A DNA stretch of 64,000 nt from assembly GCF_005405425.1 (NCBI RefSeq), contig NZ_BJEA01000016.1, forward strand, positions 1-64,000, in the 5' to 3' direction. The position numbers and the translations under genes are program-made. The notes under the pieces were generated by a model, which was not told the origin of the DNA, ran no database searches, and saw only the letters and a list, made by a program, of their open reading frames with translations. The stretch comes from Lactiplantibacillus modestisalitolerans. Lineage in GTDB: Bacteria; Bacillota; Bacilli; Lactobacillales; Lactobacillaceae. The stretch's first letter is position 1. Each line of letters starts with the position of its first letter. Positions 26,163 through 34,781 of the stretch are shown here, piece by piece.

Positions 26163-28127
26163 ATGGATATCCGCGATTTACTATTAAAAGATGTCATGAT
26201 CATGGACATGCAAGCCACGACCAAGGACGAGGCCATTGATGAGTTAGTTCATAAGTATGCTGAACAAGGCGTCATCAACGACGAAGCCCTTTACAAGCAG
26301 GACATCATTAAGCGCGAAGCCGAATCAACGACCGGGATTGGTGATGGAATTGCCATGCCCCACGCTAAGGACAAGGCGGTTCAACGCGCCACCGTCATGT
26401 TCGCTAAGAGTAAAAACGGGGTTGACTTCAACGCCCTTGACGGCCAGCCGGTCCACCTCTTCTTCATGATTGCCGCTCCCGAAGGTGCGAACAACACCCA
26501 TTTGGCTGCGTTAGCCGCCCTCTCGAGTTTACTGATCGACCCAACCTTGGTTGGAAAACTCAAAGAAGCGCAAACCCCTGAAGAAGTGCAACAATTATTT
26601 GCCGACGCCCAAGCTGCGAAGGAAGAAAAGGATGCGAAGGATCAAGCAGCGCAAGCGGAAAAGAAAGCCGCTGAAAGTAGTGCTAAGGCTGATACAAAAC
26701 GTCCTTACATCGTTGGGGTCACCGCTTGTCCTAACGGGATTGCCCACACCTACATGGCCGAAGCCGCGCTAATCAAAGCTGGTGAGGCCGCTGGGGTTGA
26801 TATTAAAATTGAAACGAACGGTTCTGAAGGGGTCAAGCACCTCTTAACGACGGACGAAATTGCCAATGCCGACGGGGTTGTGATTGCCGCTGATAAAAAA
26901 GTCAAGATGGCCCGTTTCGATGGTAAGCACCTCGTTAACCGGCCCGTTATCGACGGAATCAACAAAGCCGATGATTTGATTCAGGAAGCCTTAAATGGTA
27001 AAGCCCCCATCTATCACGATGCTGACGCTGGCGACGACGCCGACGACGCTGAGGGAAATTCAAACGGGAGCGTTTGGGGCGAAGTTTATAAAGACCTGAT
27101 GAACGGGATTTCCCACATGTTACCATTCGTTGTTGGTGGTGGGATCCTAATGGCCCTCTCCTTCATCATTGAACAATTTACGGGTGGCAAGAGTTTAGCC
27201 TTCACCTTCTTTAACCAGGCTGGGAACATGGCCTTCGCCTTCATGGTTCCCGTTTTGGCGGGTTACATTGCCGAATCGATTGGTGACCGCCCCGCGCTGA
27301 TGCCCGGGTTCGTTGGTGGATTTATGGCCACCGTTTATACCGGTGCCTATGGTGGGGTCTACACCGCTTCAATCGCCGCTAACGCTAAGAGCCCAGCCGG
27401 CTTCTTAGGTGGGATTGCCGCCGGGTTCCTGGCTGGTTACATTACCGTTCTTTTGAAGAAGTGGACGAAGCACATTCCACAATCCTTAGACGGGATGAAG
27501 CCAATGTTGATTTTCCCAATCTTGGGCTTGTTGATCATGGCCGCGTTAATGTTCTTTATCATTAACCCAATTTTCTCCGTCATCAACGAATGGATTACCC
27601 ACTTCCTGAACTCAATGGGTACTGGAAACGCCGTTATTCTTGGTTTAGTGCTCGGTGGGATGATGTCCATCGATATGGGTGGTCCTTTCAACAAGGCCGC
27701 TTACGTCTTCGCGACCGGGGCCTTCACGGCAACTAACGATGGGAACTTAATGGCCGCCGTAATGGCTGGTGGGATGGTTCCACCGTTGGCAACCGCGATT
27801 GCCACAGCCTTCTGGCCAAAGAAGTTTACGGACGACGAACGCAAAGCTGGGATTTCCAACTGGCTACTTGGGATTTCCTTCATTACTGAAGGTGCCATTC
27901 CATTCGCCACGGCCGACCCAGTGCACGTAATCGGTTCTAGTGTGATTGGGGCCGCCATTGCCGGTGGTTTAACCCAATTCTGGGGCGTTGCGGTTCCCGC
28001 ACCCCACGGTGGTTTGTGGGTTTCACTCTTAGCAACGAACATCTGGGGCTACATCGCCGCGACGGTCATCGGTGCCGTCATTGCTGGTGTCATTCTTGGT
28101 CTTTGGAAACCTGCTAAGAAAGCTTAA
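26163..28127 (+). CDS. fruA: PTS fructose transporter subunit IIABC
   Basis: Imports fructose and phosphorylates it to fructose 1-phosphate. Three fused domains in 654 residues: EIIA (1-150) with the phosphorylated His67 in GIAMPHAKD; a charged Ala/Lys linker (150-178); EIIB with Cys189 in VTACPNGIAHT; and a membrane EIIC domain from about 300 to the end with eight or more hydrophobic spans. AGAAAGGA precedes the ATG. It is the last gene of the operon and has a strong terminator at 28137, the T-tract of which is a MITE insertion site. Confidence 0.96.
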   Translation: MDIRDLLLKDVMIMDMQATTKDEAIDELVHKYAEQGVINDEALYKQDIIKREAESTTGIGDGIAMPHAKDKAVQRATVMFAKSKNGVDFNALDGQPVHLFFMIAAPEGANNTHLAALAALSSLLIDPTLVGKLKEAQTPEEVQQLFADAQAAKEEKDAKDQAAQAEKKAAESSAKADTKRPYIVGVTACPNGIAHTYMAEAALIKAGEAAGVDIKIETNGSEGVKHLLTTDEIANADGVVIAADKKVKMARFDGKHLVNRPVIDGINKADDLIQEALNGKAPIYHDADAGDDADDAEGNSNGSVWGEVYKDLMNGISHMLPFVVGGGILMALSFIIEQFTGGKSLAFTFFNQAGNMAFAFMVPVLAGYIAESIGDRPALMPGFVGGFMATVYTGAYGGVYTASIAANAKSPAGFLGGIAAGFLAGYITVLLKKWTKHIPQSLDGMKPMLIFPILGLLIMAALMFFIINPIFSVINEWITHFLNSMGTGNAVILGLVLGGMMSIDMGGPFNKAAYVFATGAFTATNDGNLMAAVMAGGMVPPLATAIATAFWPKKFTDDERKAGISNWLLGISFITEGAIPFATADPVHVIGSSVIGAAIAGGLTQFWGVAVPAPHGGLWVSLLATNIWGYIAATVIGAVIAGVILGLWKPAKKA

Positions 28128-28136
28128 TTTAATTTC

Positions 28137-28171
28137 AAAAAACGACGACTCTTCGGAGCCGTCGTTTTTTC
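28137..28171 (+). terminator. Terminator of the fru operon (split at its edge by a MITE)
   Basis: Hairpin AAAACGACG-ACTCTTCGGAGC-CGTCGTTTT with T-tract. Its last 8 bases GTTTTTTC (28164-28171) are the left target duplication of the adjacent MITE. Confidence 0.93.
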
Positions 28172-28552
28172 GGCTCTATACCACTTGGCGTTGAGGTTGC
28201 CGCCAGCAGCGGGTGTAACCGGGTGGCTGGAACACTGCGGGCATCGATTTGAGCTCACTCAGAAAACCACTGAGCAATCTCAAATTCGAGCCTTATTCTA
28301 AGCCGGAAGCACCCCACTTCCGGCCAAGAATAATTTCGCAGTTGAGCCATGGTTACACCCGTTGCTGGCTAGACTGGCTTTTATATTGAGTCTCACGGGT
28401 TACGCTAGTAAGTCTTAATTAATGAAGCCGATTCCGCAGAACGGTTACTAAACATAACGTAATCTTGCTTGCTATTTTGCTAGTCTCAACGAATTGATTG
28501 AAAATTCAATTGGCAGCCTTCATAGCAAATCAGCACCAAATATCATAGACCC
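28172..28552. mobile_element. MITE copy 1 (ISL3-like, non-coding, 381 bp)
   Basis: Bounded by perfect 8-bp duplications GTTTTTTC (28164-28171 and 28553-28560). The ends are imperfect inverted repeats of about 23 bp (left GGCTCTATACC..., right on the opposite strand GGGTCTATGAT..., both continuing TTGG-G-TGA). A second copy lies inverted at 53818-54199 with about nine in ten bases equal. It encodes no transposase. Inside, a 19-bp stem (28202-28220 with 28351-28369) encloses two hairpins (28248-28284; 28293-28333). The terminus type and the 8-bp duplication point to ISL3-family mobilisation, an inference. Confidence 0.85.
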
Positions 28553-28604
28553 GTTTTTTCTTTGTGCACAAACAAGTTATTATCTAAAACCGCAATCAAA
28601 CGGG

Positions 28605-28610
28605 TATAAT
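28605..28610 (+). promoter_or_regulatory. Probable -10 element of the phosphoesterase gene
   Basis: TATAAT just beyond the MITE right end and about 40 bases before the ATG. No convincing -35 lies 17 bp upstream. Confidence 0.4.
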
Positions 28611-28649
28611 GAAATTATTAATTCATTTATAGAACCGAGACGATTAACG

Positions 28650-29972
28650 ATGACCAATAAGTTCAAAACGCCCCTACTAGTATTAGCACTCAGTTGTGTT
28701 TTATTACTGGGAGCTTGTCAAAAAAAGTCCGCTAAGCAGACCACTCCCGTTCAGGGGCGCACCCTAACGGCAATGGTGATTAGCGACGACCACGTTATTG
28801 CACCAAGCTTACACGATAACGGCTCATCTTTTCAGACCTACGCCGAAAATGACGGCGGCGCCGATTTAAAGTATAGCGCTACGATCTTCAAAGCTTTTAT
28901 TGAAAAGGCCCTTCAAACGCACCCGGACGTGTTACTGATTTCGGGCGACATTACCAATAACGGCGAAAAAGCGAGTCACGAGTACGTCGCTCGCCAGTTA
29001 AAGCGCTTACATAGACAAGGGATTCGGGTTTACGTCGTCCCGGGTAATCACGATATTAATAATCCCCTTACCCGCCGCTTCAAAGGCAAACACCAGTACG
29101 AGGCCAGCGGAGTTGGACCCGAAGAGTTTACCAAAATTTACAAACAGGCGGGTTACGGGCAAGCCGCCGAAACCGATCCTAACTCATTAAGTTACCTTGC
29201 CAAGCCCAGTGCTAAAACCTGGTTTCTCATGCTTAATTCAGCGATTTATCGTGGGAACTACCAACAAGGTAGCTCCACGGTCGGCGGCGGTTTAACTGAC
29301 GGCACCCTTAAGTGGGTCGCCAAGATTGGTAAACAGGCTAAAAAGCAAGGCGCCACCGTTATCCCGGTACTGCACCATAACACGATGGATCACATGATGA
29401 TTCATCAGGACTACACGATTGGCTACGCGGAACAGGTTCGCGACGTTTTCACCAAGGCGGGGATCAAGCTAGCACTAACCGGCCACATTCACGCGCAGAA
29501 CATTGCCAGTCAGCAGGTCAACGGTCAAACACTGACCGACATCGCGAGCGGCTCCCTCATTATTGGCTCACACTACTACGGGACCCTTAAAATTGACCAG
29601 AAAACCGGGCGCGCGGACTACCACGCTACGCCGTTAGACGTTTCAGGCTATCTGCAGCGTACCCAGGATGCGGCAGCAGCCCGGGCCTTTAAAAAGTATG
29701 ATCACCACGTACTCTACGCCGCCGGGTACAACGCGGCCATCGCCCAACTTTACGAAACACGGGACGAAAACCACCTGACGACCAAGCAGGTCCAGCAACT
29801 GGCCGCCGGAATGGGGCAAGCCAACATTGCCATGTTCCGCGGAACGCCCCCGGAACGGTCCGCCGCCATCCGAGCCTGGGAAAAGCAACCCGCGTCCACG
29901 AGTTTACGCACCCTAATTCTCCGAACCCTTGAACTACGCGGTAATCTCAGCTGGTCAGGTGCCGTCCGCTAA
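28650..29972 (+). CDS. Metallophosphoesterase lipoprotein
   Basis: A 440-residue exported lipoprotein: signal peptide with lipobox LLGAC (Cys about residue 23), then a calcineurin-like phosphoesterase domain with SDDH (D-x-H), ISGDITNNGE, VPGNHD, the His of VLHHN and GHIH, the full set of metal ligands. The substrate is unknown; it may hydrolyse phosphodiesters at the cell surface. The open frame extends 52 codons upstream into the MITE, but that part is non-coding sequence shared with copy 2, and the lipoprotein signal fixes the start at the ATG at 28650. The ribosome site is weak. Confidence 0.9.
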   Translation: MTNKFKTPLLVLALSCVLLLGACQKKSAKQTTPVQGRTLTAMVISDDHVIAPSLHDNGSSFQTYAENDGGADLKYSATIFKAFIEKALQTHPDVLLISGDITNNGEKASHEYVARQLKRLHRQGIRVYVVPGNHDINNPLTRRFKGKHQYEASGVGPEEFTKIYKQAGYGQAAETDPNSLSYLAKPSAKTWFLMLNSAIYRGNYQQGSSTVGGGLTDGTLKWVAKIGKQAKKQGATVIPVLHHNTMDHMMIHQDYTIGYAEQVRDVFTKAGIKLALTGHIHAQNIASQQVNGQTLTDIASGSLIIGSHYYGTLKIDQKTGRADYHATPLDVSGYLQRTQDAAAARAFKKYDHHVLYAAGYNAAIAQLYETRDENHLTTKQVQQLAAGMGQANIAMFRGTPPERSAAIRAWEKQPASTSLRTLILRTLELRGNLSWSGAVR

Positions 29973-30010
29973 CCTAATAATTTTATTCAAGCTGCACAAC
30001 AAAACCCACT

Positions 30011-30057
30011 CAAAAAGCCCACTCAAAGGTCACTTGCACTTTGAGTGGGCTTCTTTT
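30011..30057. terminator. Bidirectional terminator between phosphoesterase and uvrC
   Basis: Hairpin GCCCACTCAAAG/CTTTGAGTGGGC with T-rich and A-rich flanks. The T-rich side overlaps the uvrC stop codon (convergent genes). Confidence 0.88.
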
Positions 30058-31870
30058 ACGTGGCGCCCTTCTGATAATGTTTCGGTGTAACCCCCGCACC
30101 CGCTAACGAAAATTTAACGGTCTGGGCTACGTTTTTAGAGATTCCTAGTTTTTGCATCTCTTCGATCGACGCTGCCGCAATCTTGGTCATTGAACCAAAT
30201 TTTCGTAACAATTTATTACGCGTCTTCGGACCAACGCCCGGAATCTCGTCCAACCGCGAACTGAGGGAATGCTTCGTGTGTACTTGCCGGTGGAACGTAA
30301 TGGCAAACCGGTGCACTTCGTCTTGAATCCGCTGCAGCAGGTAAAAGCCCTGACTCTTTGGATCGAGGTGAAGGTGCTGATCACCTGCCGACTTTAATAA
30401 GTCCGCCGTCTTATGGTGTTCATTTTTAACCATGGCTGCGACCGGCGTATGGATGTCTAATTCATTTTCAAGCACATCCTTCGCCGCTTCTAATTGAATT
30501 TCGCCCCCGTCCATGAGAATCAAGTCGGGTAAGGCCGCGTGCTCCTTTAATATCCGCGTATAGCGCCGGCGAATGACTTCCCGCGTCGACGCCGCTTCAT
30601 CCGCATGGTCAACGGTTTTTAGTTTATACTTCCGGTACAGCTTTTTATTCGGCTGACCGTCCGTAAATACCACCATCGCAGAAACTAAGTCGGCTCCTTG
30701 AATATGCGAGTGGTCGAACGCTTCAATTTTATGGCCCGCCGGAATCCCAAGCGCATCAGTCAATTCCTTCATCGCCCCGGTCGTCTTCCACTCATCTAAT
30801 TCTAACAGGCGGAACTTTTCTTCCAGTACCAACTGCGCATTTTTTTGCGCCATTTCTAATAGGTCGCGTTTCTGCCCCCGTTGTGGCGTACGGACGGGAA
30901 TCCCCAAAATATCACTAAGTACCTGTTTATCCAGACCAGCTGGAACTAGGACTTCCCGCGGTAATACGTTGTTTTTACGGTTATAGAATTGGAGAATAAA
31001 GCTCGTAATTTCTTCTTCGGCCGTTGAAACAACCGGGAACAGCCGCTTTTCACGTTTCATCAATCGTGCTTGCCGAATAAAGAATACTTGAATCGACAAC
31101 CAACCCTTATCCATGTAAAAGTTGAATAAGTCGCGCGGCGTATGGTCATTTGAAATGATCTTTTGCTTTTCAACCGTCATTTCAATATACGTTAATTGGT
31201 CCCGCAACTCAGCTGCCCGTTCAAATTCTAAGTTGGCGGCCGCGGTTTCCATCCGTTTCGTTAGTTGCCGCTTAACGGTCGCAACGTGACCGTTAAGAAA
31301 CGACTTAATCCGCTCAATTTGGGCCGCATACTCCGCTTCCGGAACGGTTTTGAAGCAGGCCCCTAAACACTGGCCCATGTGGTAATACAGGCAAGGCCGG
31401 TTCTGAAAACCGTGGCAGCGGCGCAGGGGATAAACCTTCTGAATAAAGTTAACCGTTTCTTGGGCGGCATAGACGTTCGGATACGGACCAAAGTAGTAGC
31501 CGCCGTCCTTCCGCACGTCACTGACGATCAATATTTGCGGGTCGCGTTCGTGAGTAATTTTAATGTAGGGGTAGCCGGTCCCCTTCTTCAACTTAATGTT
31601 GAAATACGGCTGATGCTTTTGAATTAGCGTAATTTCTAACAGAAAAGCTTCCTTATCCGTTGAAGTGACGATAAATTCAAAGTCCGCAATTTCCGAAACC
31701 AGCCGGGCCGTTTTCCCGGTATGGCTACTCTTAAAATAGGAGCGTACCCGGTTCTTCAAATTTTTTGCTTTCCCAACATAAATAATCTGACTATTTAAAT
31801 TTTTCATTAAGTAGCATCCCGGTAAATCGGGTAACAAACTTAACTTATGTTCAATATGTGGTGACGCCAC
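30056..31870 (-). CDS. uvrC: Excinuclease ABC subunit C
   Basis: Makes both incisions in nucleotide excision repair with UvrA/UvrB. The 604 residues contain an N-terminal GIY-YIG nuclease (GCYLMKNLNSQIIYVGKAKN, about 18-37), a cysteine-rich stretch (RRCHGFQNRPCLYYHMGQC), a UVR motif, the RNase H-like C nuclease (FDHSHIQGAD, DLILMDGG) and two HhH motifs (IPGVGPKTRNKLL). The start is a GTG at 31870 with GGAGGGGG upstream. Transcribed alone. Confidence 0.97.
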   Translation of the reverse strand: MASPHIEHKLSLLPDLPGCYLMKNLNSQIIYVGKAKNLKNRVRSYFKSSHTGKTARLVSEIADFEFIVTSTDKEAFLLEITLIQKHQPYFNIKLKKGTGYPYIKITHERDPQILIVSDVRKDGGYYFGPYPNVYAAQETVNFIQKVYPLRRCHGFQNRPCLYYHMGQCLGACFKTVPEAEYAAQIERIKSFLNGHVATVKRQLTKRMETAAANLEFERAAELRDQLTYIEMTVEKQKIISNDHTPRDLFNFYMDKGWLSIQVFFIRQARLMKREKRLFPVVSTAEEEITSFILQFYNRKNNVLPREVLVPAGLDKQVLSDILGIPVRTPQRGQKRDLLEMAQKNAQLVLEEKFRLLELDEWKTTGAMKELTDALGIPAGHKIEAFDHSHIQGADLVSAMVVFTDGQPNKKLYRKYKLKTVDHADEAASTREVIRRRYTRILKEHAALPDLILMDGGEIQLEAAKDVLENELDIHTPVAAMVKNEHHKTADLLKSAGDQHLHLDPKSQGFYLLQRIQDEVHRFAITFHRQVHTKHSLSSRLDEIPGVGPKTRNKLLRKFGSMTKIAAASIEEMQKLGISKNVAQTVKFSLAGAGVTPKHYQKGAT

Positions 31871-31950
31871 CGTGCCCCCTCCTTCGTTTTTAACTTAGCT
31901 CTTCCAGTATACCGCCCGGCAGAGCCGGTCTCAAGCAATCCGCCTGATAC

Positions 31951-31982
31951 AAAAAAGAACCGGTCATATCGACCGGTTCCTT
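31951..31982 (-). terminator. Terminator of glnPQ
   Basis: Minus strand hairpin GAACCGGTC/GACCGGTTC followed by six T residues, 5 bp beyond the glnQ stop. Confidence 0.9.
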
Positions 31983-31986
31983 AGGA

Positions 31987-32727
31987 CTACATAATAATTT
32001 TGGATAAGAAATCTTTAGCCCGCTCAGTTTGCGGATGATTAAAGAATTCATCAGGCGTGTTATTTTCCTGAATGTACCCGTCGGCCATAAACCACACCCG
32101 ATCGGCTACTTCCTTGGCAAAGCCCATTTCGTGAGTAACGACGACCATCGTCATCCCTTCTTGAGCTAACTCTTGCATAACGTTAAGCACTTCGCCAACC
32201 ATTTCAGGATCCAACGCGGACGTCGGTTCATCAAAGAGCATCACTTCAGGGTTCATTGCTAAGGCCCGCGCAATGGCGACCCGTTGCGCTTGCCCACCAG
32301 ATAAGCTGGCCGGAAAGGCCTCGGCGTGATCCTCCAAGCCAACCCGTTGCAATAATTCATGTGCTGTCTTGGTCGCTTCTGCGTCTGCGACCCCTTTAAC
32401 CTTCATTGGGGCCAGTTTAATGTTTTCGAGCACCGTCATGTTTGGGAACAAGTTAAAGCTTTGGAAAACCATCCCCATTTTTTCCCGTAACGAATCTACA
32501 CTCTTCGAATCCAAGCTGGTTAAATCTTGGCCCTCAAACGCAACCTTGCCACTCGTGGGGGTCTCTAATAAGTTCAAGCAGCGCAGGAAGGTACTCTTCC
32601 CACCACCGGAAGGCCCGATGACCACGATCACCTGACCGGGTTCAACCTTTTCCGTAATATCTTTTAAAACGTGGTTATCGCCAAAACTTTTTGCCAGCGA
32701 TTCAACCTCGATAACTGGTTTAGTCAT
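31987..32727 (-). CDS. glnQ: Amino-acid ABC transporter ATP-binding protein
   Basis: ATPase of a polar amino-acid importer (glutamine/arginine type). The 246 residues show Walker [11 protein letters not shown]-loop [14 protein letters not shown], signature [15 protein letters not shown], Walker [13 protein letters not shown] and switch His in [10 protein letters not shown]. It overlaps the end of glnP by 8 bp, so the two are translated together. Confidence 0.93.
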   Translation of the reverse strand: MTKPVIEVESLAKSFGDNHVLKDITEKVEPGQVIVVIGPSGGGKSTFLRCLNLLETPTSGKVAFEGQDLTSLDSKSVDSLREKMGMVFQSFNLFPNMTVLENIKLAPMKVKGVADAEATKTAHELLQRVGLEDHAEAFPASLSGGQAQRVAIARALAMNPEVMLFDEPTSALDPEMVGEVLNVMQELAQEGMTMVVVTHEMGFAKEVADRVWFMADGYIQENNTPDEFFNHPQTERAKDFLSKIIM

Positions 32728-34198
32728 GTTGCATTCTCCTTTCGAAGTAGTTCAAGATCCGTGACGCCGTAAAGGTCATAATGAAGTAGAGCACCATGAT
32801 AACAACGATTGGTGCAACCCCCCGGTACGTATCCGAACGAACGATGTTACTTTGATAGATTAATTCGGTAACCCCAATTATCGAGACAATCGAACTATCC
32901 TTAATCAAGGTAATAAATTCATTCCCAAGTGACGGCCAAATATTCTTCAACGCTTGTGGTAGGACAACGTAGCGCATCGTTGCGCCGTTTGACATCCCGA
33001 GACTCCGCGCTGCTTCCGTTTGCCCGATGTTGACGGAATTAATCCCACCACGGATATATTCCGCAATGTAAGCTCCCGAGTTTAAGGAAATCGCAATAAT
33101 CCCGGAAGTTAACGCCGGTAAGTTGACGAAGAGCCCTAAGCCAAAGTAAACGAACATAACTTGAACCATCATTGGCGTCCCACGAATAAATTCAACGTAG
33201 GCCGTCGCTAACCACCGAAGCGCGGTCTTGAAAGGATTGCCCTTGGCCATCCGAGCTAACGATAGTAAGATCCCTAAAATAAACCCAAAGAATACGGAAC
33301 AGATCGTAATAATCAGCGTATATTCAATCCCAGTTAGGAAGGCCTTCCAGTAATGCGTCATTGACGTATTAACAGTGTTGGTCTTCAAATACTTCCCAGC
33401 GGCTGGTAAATATTGCTTTTTGACCAGATTTTGTTTCTTGATACTATCAACCGTCTTATTAACTTCGTTAACCAAGCTGGTTGAACCTTTCCGAAACGCA
33501 ATCGCAGAACTGGTTGCATCCGAACTCAAATCAAAATTACTTGGAATGGCGGCTAATTGCTTGTTATTGGAAACGTAAGCTTCAGCGGAGGGCTTTTCCA
33601 TCGCAACCCCGTCCAATTTATGACTTTGAAGTGCTAAAATCAAATCAGACTGCGACGTCATCCCCTTGGAAGTCGTTCCAACCGTTTGCTTCTTAATCGC
33701 ATTGTACTGGGTAGAACCAGTTTGCGCACCCAGCGTACCACCCTTAAATGAATCCTTATTCTTGTACTTGGCTAAGTCGGTCTTATTAATGACGATACTG
33801 TACCCACCTTGGTAGTAGATATGAGTAAAGTCAACGTTCTTCCGCCGAGCTGGCGTTGGGTTCATCCCCGAAATAATCATGTCAACTTTACCAGTTTGTA
33901 GCGCAACTAGTAATGAATCAAACGACATCGATTTAACTTTCAGTTTAACCCCTAAATCCTTAGCAACTTTCTTCCCAATTTCAACGTCCATCCCAACAAC
34001 CTGACTCTTACCCTTCACGGTTGCCTGGAATTCGTACGGCGGATAATCGGGTGACGTCCCCATTACGAGGACCCCCTTCTTTTGAATCTTTTCTAATGAG
34101 TCATCAGCGGCCTGTGCCGACTGGTTTTGACCTAACGGTACGACGGTCAACAACAGGGCAACAATAATGGCTAACACAATCCCAAATCTTTTTTTCAT
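32720..34198 (-). CDS. glnP: Amino-acid ABC transporter, fused substrate-binding/permease protein
   Basis: GlnP-type fusion of 492 residues: signal peptide (1-30, ending SAQAAD), one type-3 periplasmic-binding domain (about 35-270, [35 protein letters not shown]), then a five-span permease domain (290-485) with the EAA-like motif [25 protein letters not shown] reported here as residues near 400-424. Only one binding domain is present, unlike the tandem pair in Lactococcus GlnP. The amino acid is not determined by sequence; upstream TGCATAAA motifs hint at arginine control. Confidence 0.9.
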   Translation of the reverse strand: MKKRFGIVLAIIVALLLTVVPLGQNQSAQAADDSLEKIQKKGVLVMGTSPDYPPYEFQATVKGKSQVVGMDVEIGKKVAKDLGVKLKVKSMSFDSLLVALQTGKVDMIISGMNPTPARRKNVDFTHIYYQGGYSIVINKTDLAKYKNKDSFKGGTLGAQTGSTQYNAIKKQTVGTTSKGMTSQSDLILALQSHKLDGVAMEKPSAEAYVSNNKQLAAIPSNFDLSSDATSSAIAFRKGSTSLVNEVNKTVDSIKKQNLVKKQYLPAAGKYLKTNTVNTSMTHYWKAFLTGIEYTLIITICSVFFGFILGILLSLARMAKGNPFKTALRWLATAYVEFIRGTPMMVQVMFVYFGLGLFVNLPALTSGIIAISLNSGAYIAEYIRGGINSVNIGQTEAARSLGMSNGATMRYVVLPQALKNIWPSLGNEFITLIKDSSIVSIIGVTELIYQSNIVRSDTYRGVAPIVVIMVLYFIMTFTASRILNYFERRMQHD

Positions 34199-34233
34199 CG
34201 GCTTTCTCCTTGTCTTCTAATTTACAAGAATAA

Positions 34234-34262
34234 AGTATAGTCGCTTATGATTATTTATGCAA
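34234..34262 (-). promoter_or_regulatory. Promoter of glnPQ
   Basis: Minus strand TTGCAT (-35), 17-bp spacer, TATACT (-10). The -35 overlaps the motif TTGCATAAATAATCA, which resembles an ArgR box. Confidence 0.75.
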
Positions 34263-34334
34263 GTATTTTTGAAAATTTCTTTATTTTATACATAAAAAGA
34301 CCATTTATGCAGCTTTTCGGGCCTTGTTTATGCA
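34254..34334. promoter_or_regulatory. Three TTTATGCA direct repeats between divergent promoters
   Basis: TTTATGCA occurs at 34254-34261, 34304-34311 and 34327-34334, with a related TTTATACATAAA near 34284. The first overlaps the glnP -35. They may be binding sites of one regulator controlling the divergent pair; ArgR-type half-sites are a possibility. Confidence 0.4.
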
Positions 34335-34348
34335 CAAAAGACGAATAA

Positions 34349-34377
34349 CTGACAAAGCCGGTAAAATTTGCTATCAT
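34349..34377 (+). promoter_or_regulatory. Promoter of the SPJ_0845-like gene
   Basis: CTGACA (-35), 17-bp spacer and TATCAT (-10), 27 bases before the ATG. Confidence 0.65.
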
Positions 34378-34403
34378 TAGCTGGAAGCGAAAGGAATGAT
34401 ACT

Positions 34404-34574
34404 ATGGGCTTAAAAGTACAACGTCAAGATAACTTAGACAAACTATTTGATAAATTTGCGATTGGTCCGGATGACCCCGATAAACTCACTACTAAGTCAA
34501 TTCAAAAAACGATTGATGACCACGCTAAACAAAAAGCGGAACAGTCATCTAAGAACCAGCAACCTAAAAAATAA
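34404..34574 (+). CDS. SPJ_0845-like small protein
   Basis: A 56-residue cytosolic protein with the look of the SPJ_0845 family: GLKVQRQDNLDKLFDKFAIG at the start, then a hydrophilic Lys/Gln-rich tail ending QQPKK. Function unknown. The ATG at 34404 has GAAAGGAA upstream and a matched promoter; the frame is open 12 codons further upstream but those codons contain the -10 element. Confidence 0.7.
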   Translation: MGLKVQRQDNLDKLFDKFAIGPDDPDKLTTKSIQKTIDDHAKQKAEQSSKNQQPKK

Positions 34575-34630
34575 CGCAAAGCACGCGCCACAACGGTCAA
34601 TTCGACCATTGTGGCGCGTGCTTTGCGTTT
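34574..34630. terminator. Long-stem terminator after the SPJ_0845-like gene
   Basis: Near-perfect 22-bp stem (AAAGCACGCGCCACAA arm and complement) followed by GCGTTT. Probably works on both strands. The 34631-34781 stretch beyond it holds only the decayed element end at 34744. Confidence 0.85.
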
Positions 34631-34743
34631 ATTGGTGAAACTAGTTTTACGGAACATCTACTAAATCAAGCTCAGCCTCCTTACCCGCTTATTCTGGCAA
34701 GCATCCTGAATTTTTTGAAAACTCAACTAGTATTTTTTTAGCA

Positions 34744-34768
34744 GATCAACACCGCATATCATAGAACC
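34744..34768. repeat. Decayed solo terminus of the ISL3-like element
   Basis: GATCAACACCGCATATCATAG followed by AACC matches the MITE right terminus at about 21 of 25 positions. No partner terminus or duplication is visible, so it is either a relic of an excised or eroded copy, or chance. It lies just downstream of a terminator, like the intact copies. Confidence 0.5.
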
Positions 34769-34781
34769 TGATTAGTCGTCT

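Noticed and set aside
28494-28649. A 52-codon N-terminal extension of the phosphoesterase.
   Set aside because: Lies in the MITE right end and promoter region; the lipoprotein signal peptide begins at the ATG at 28650.
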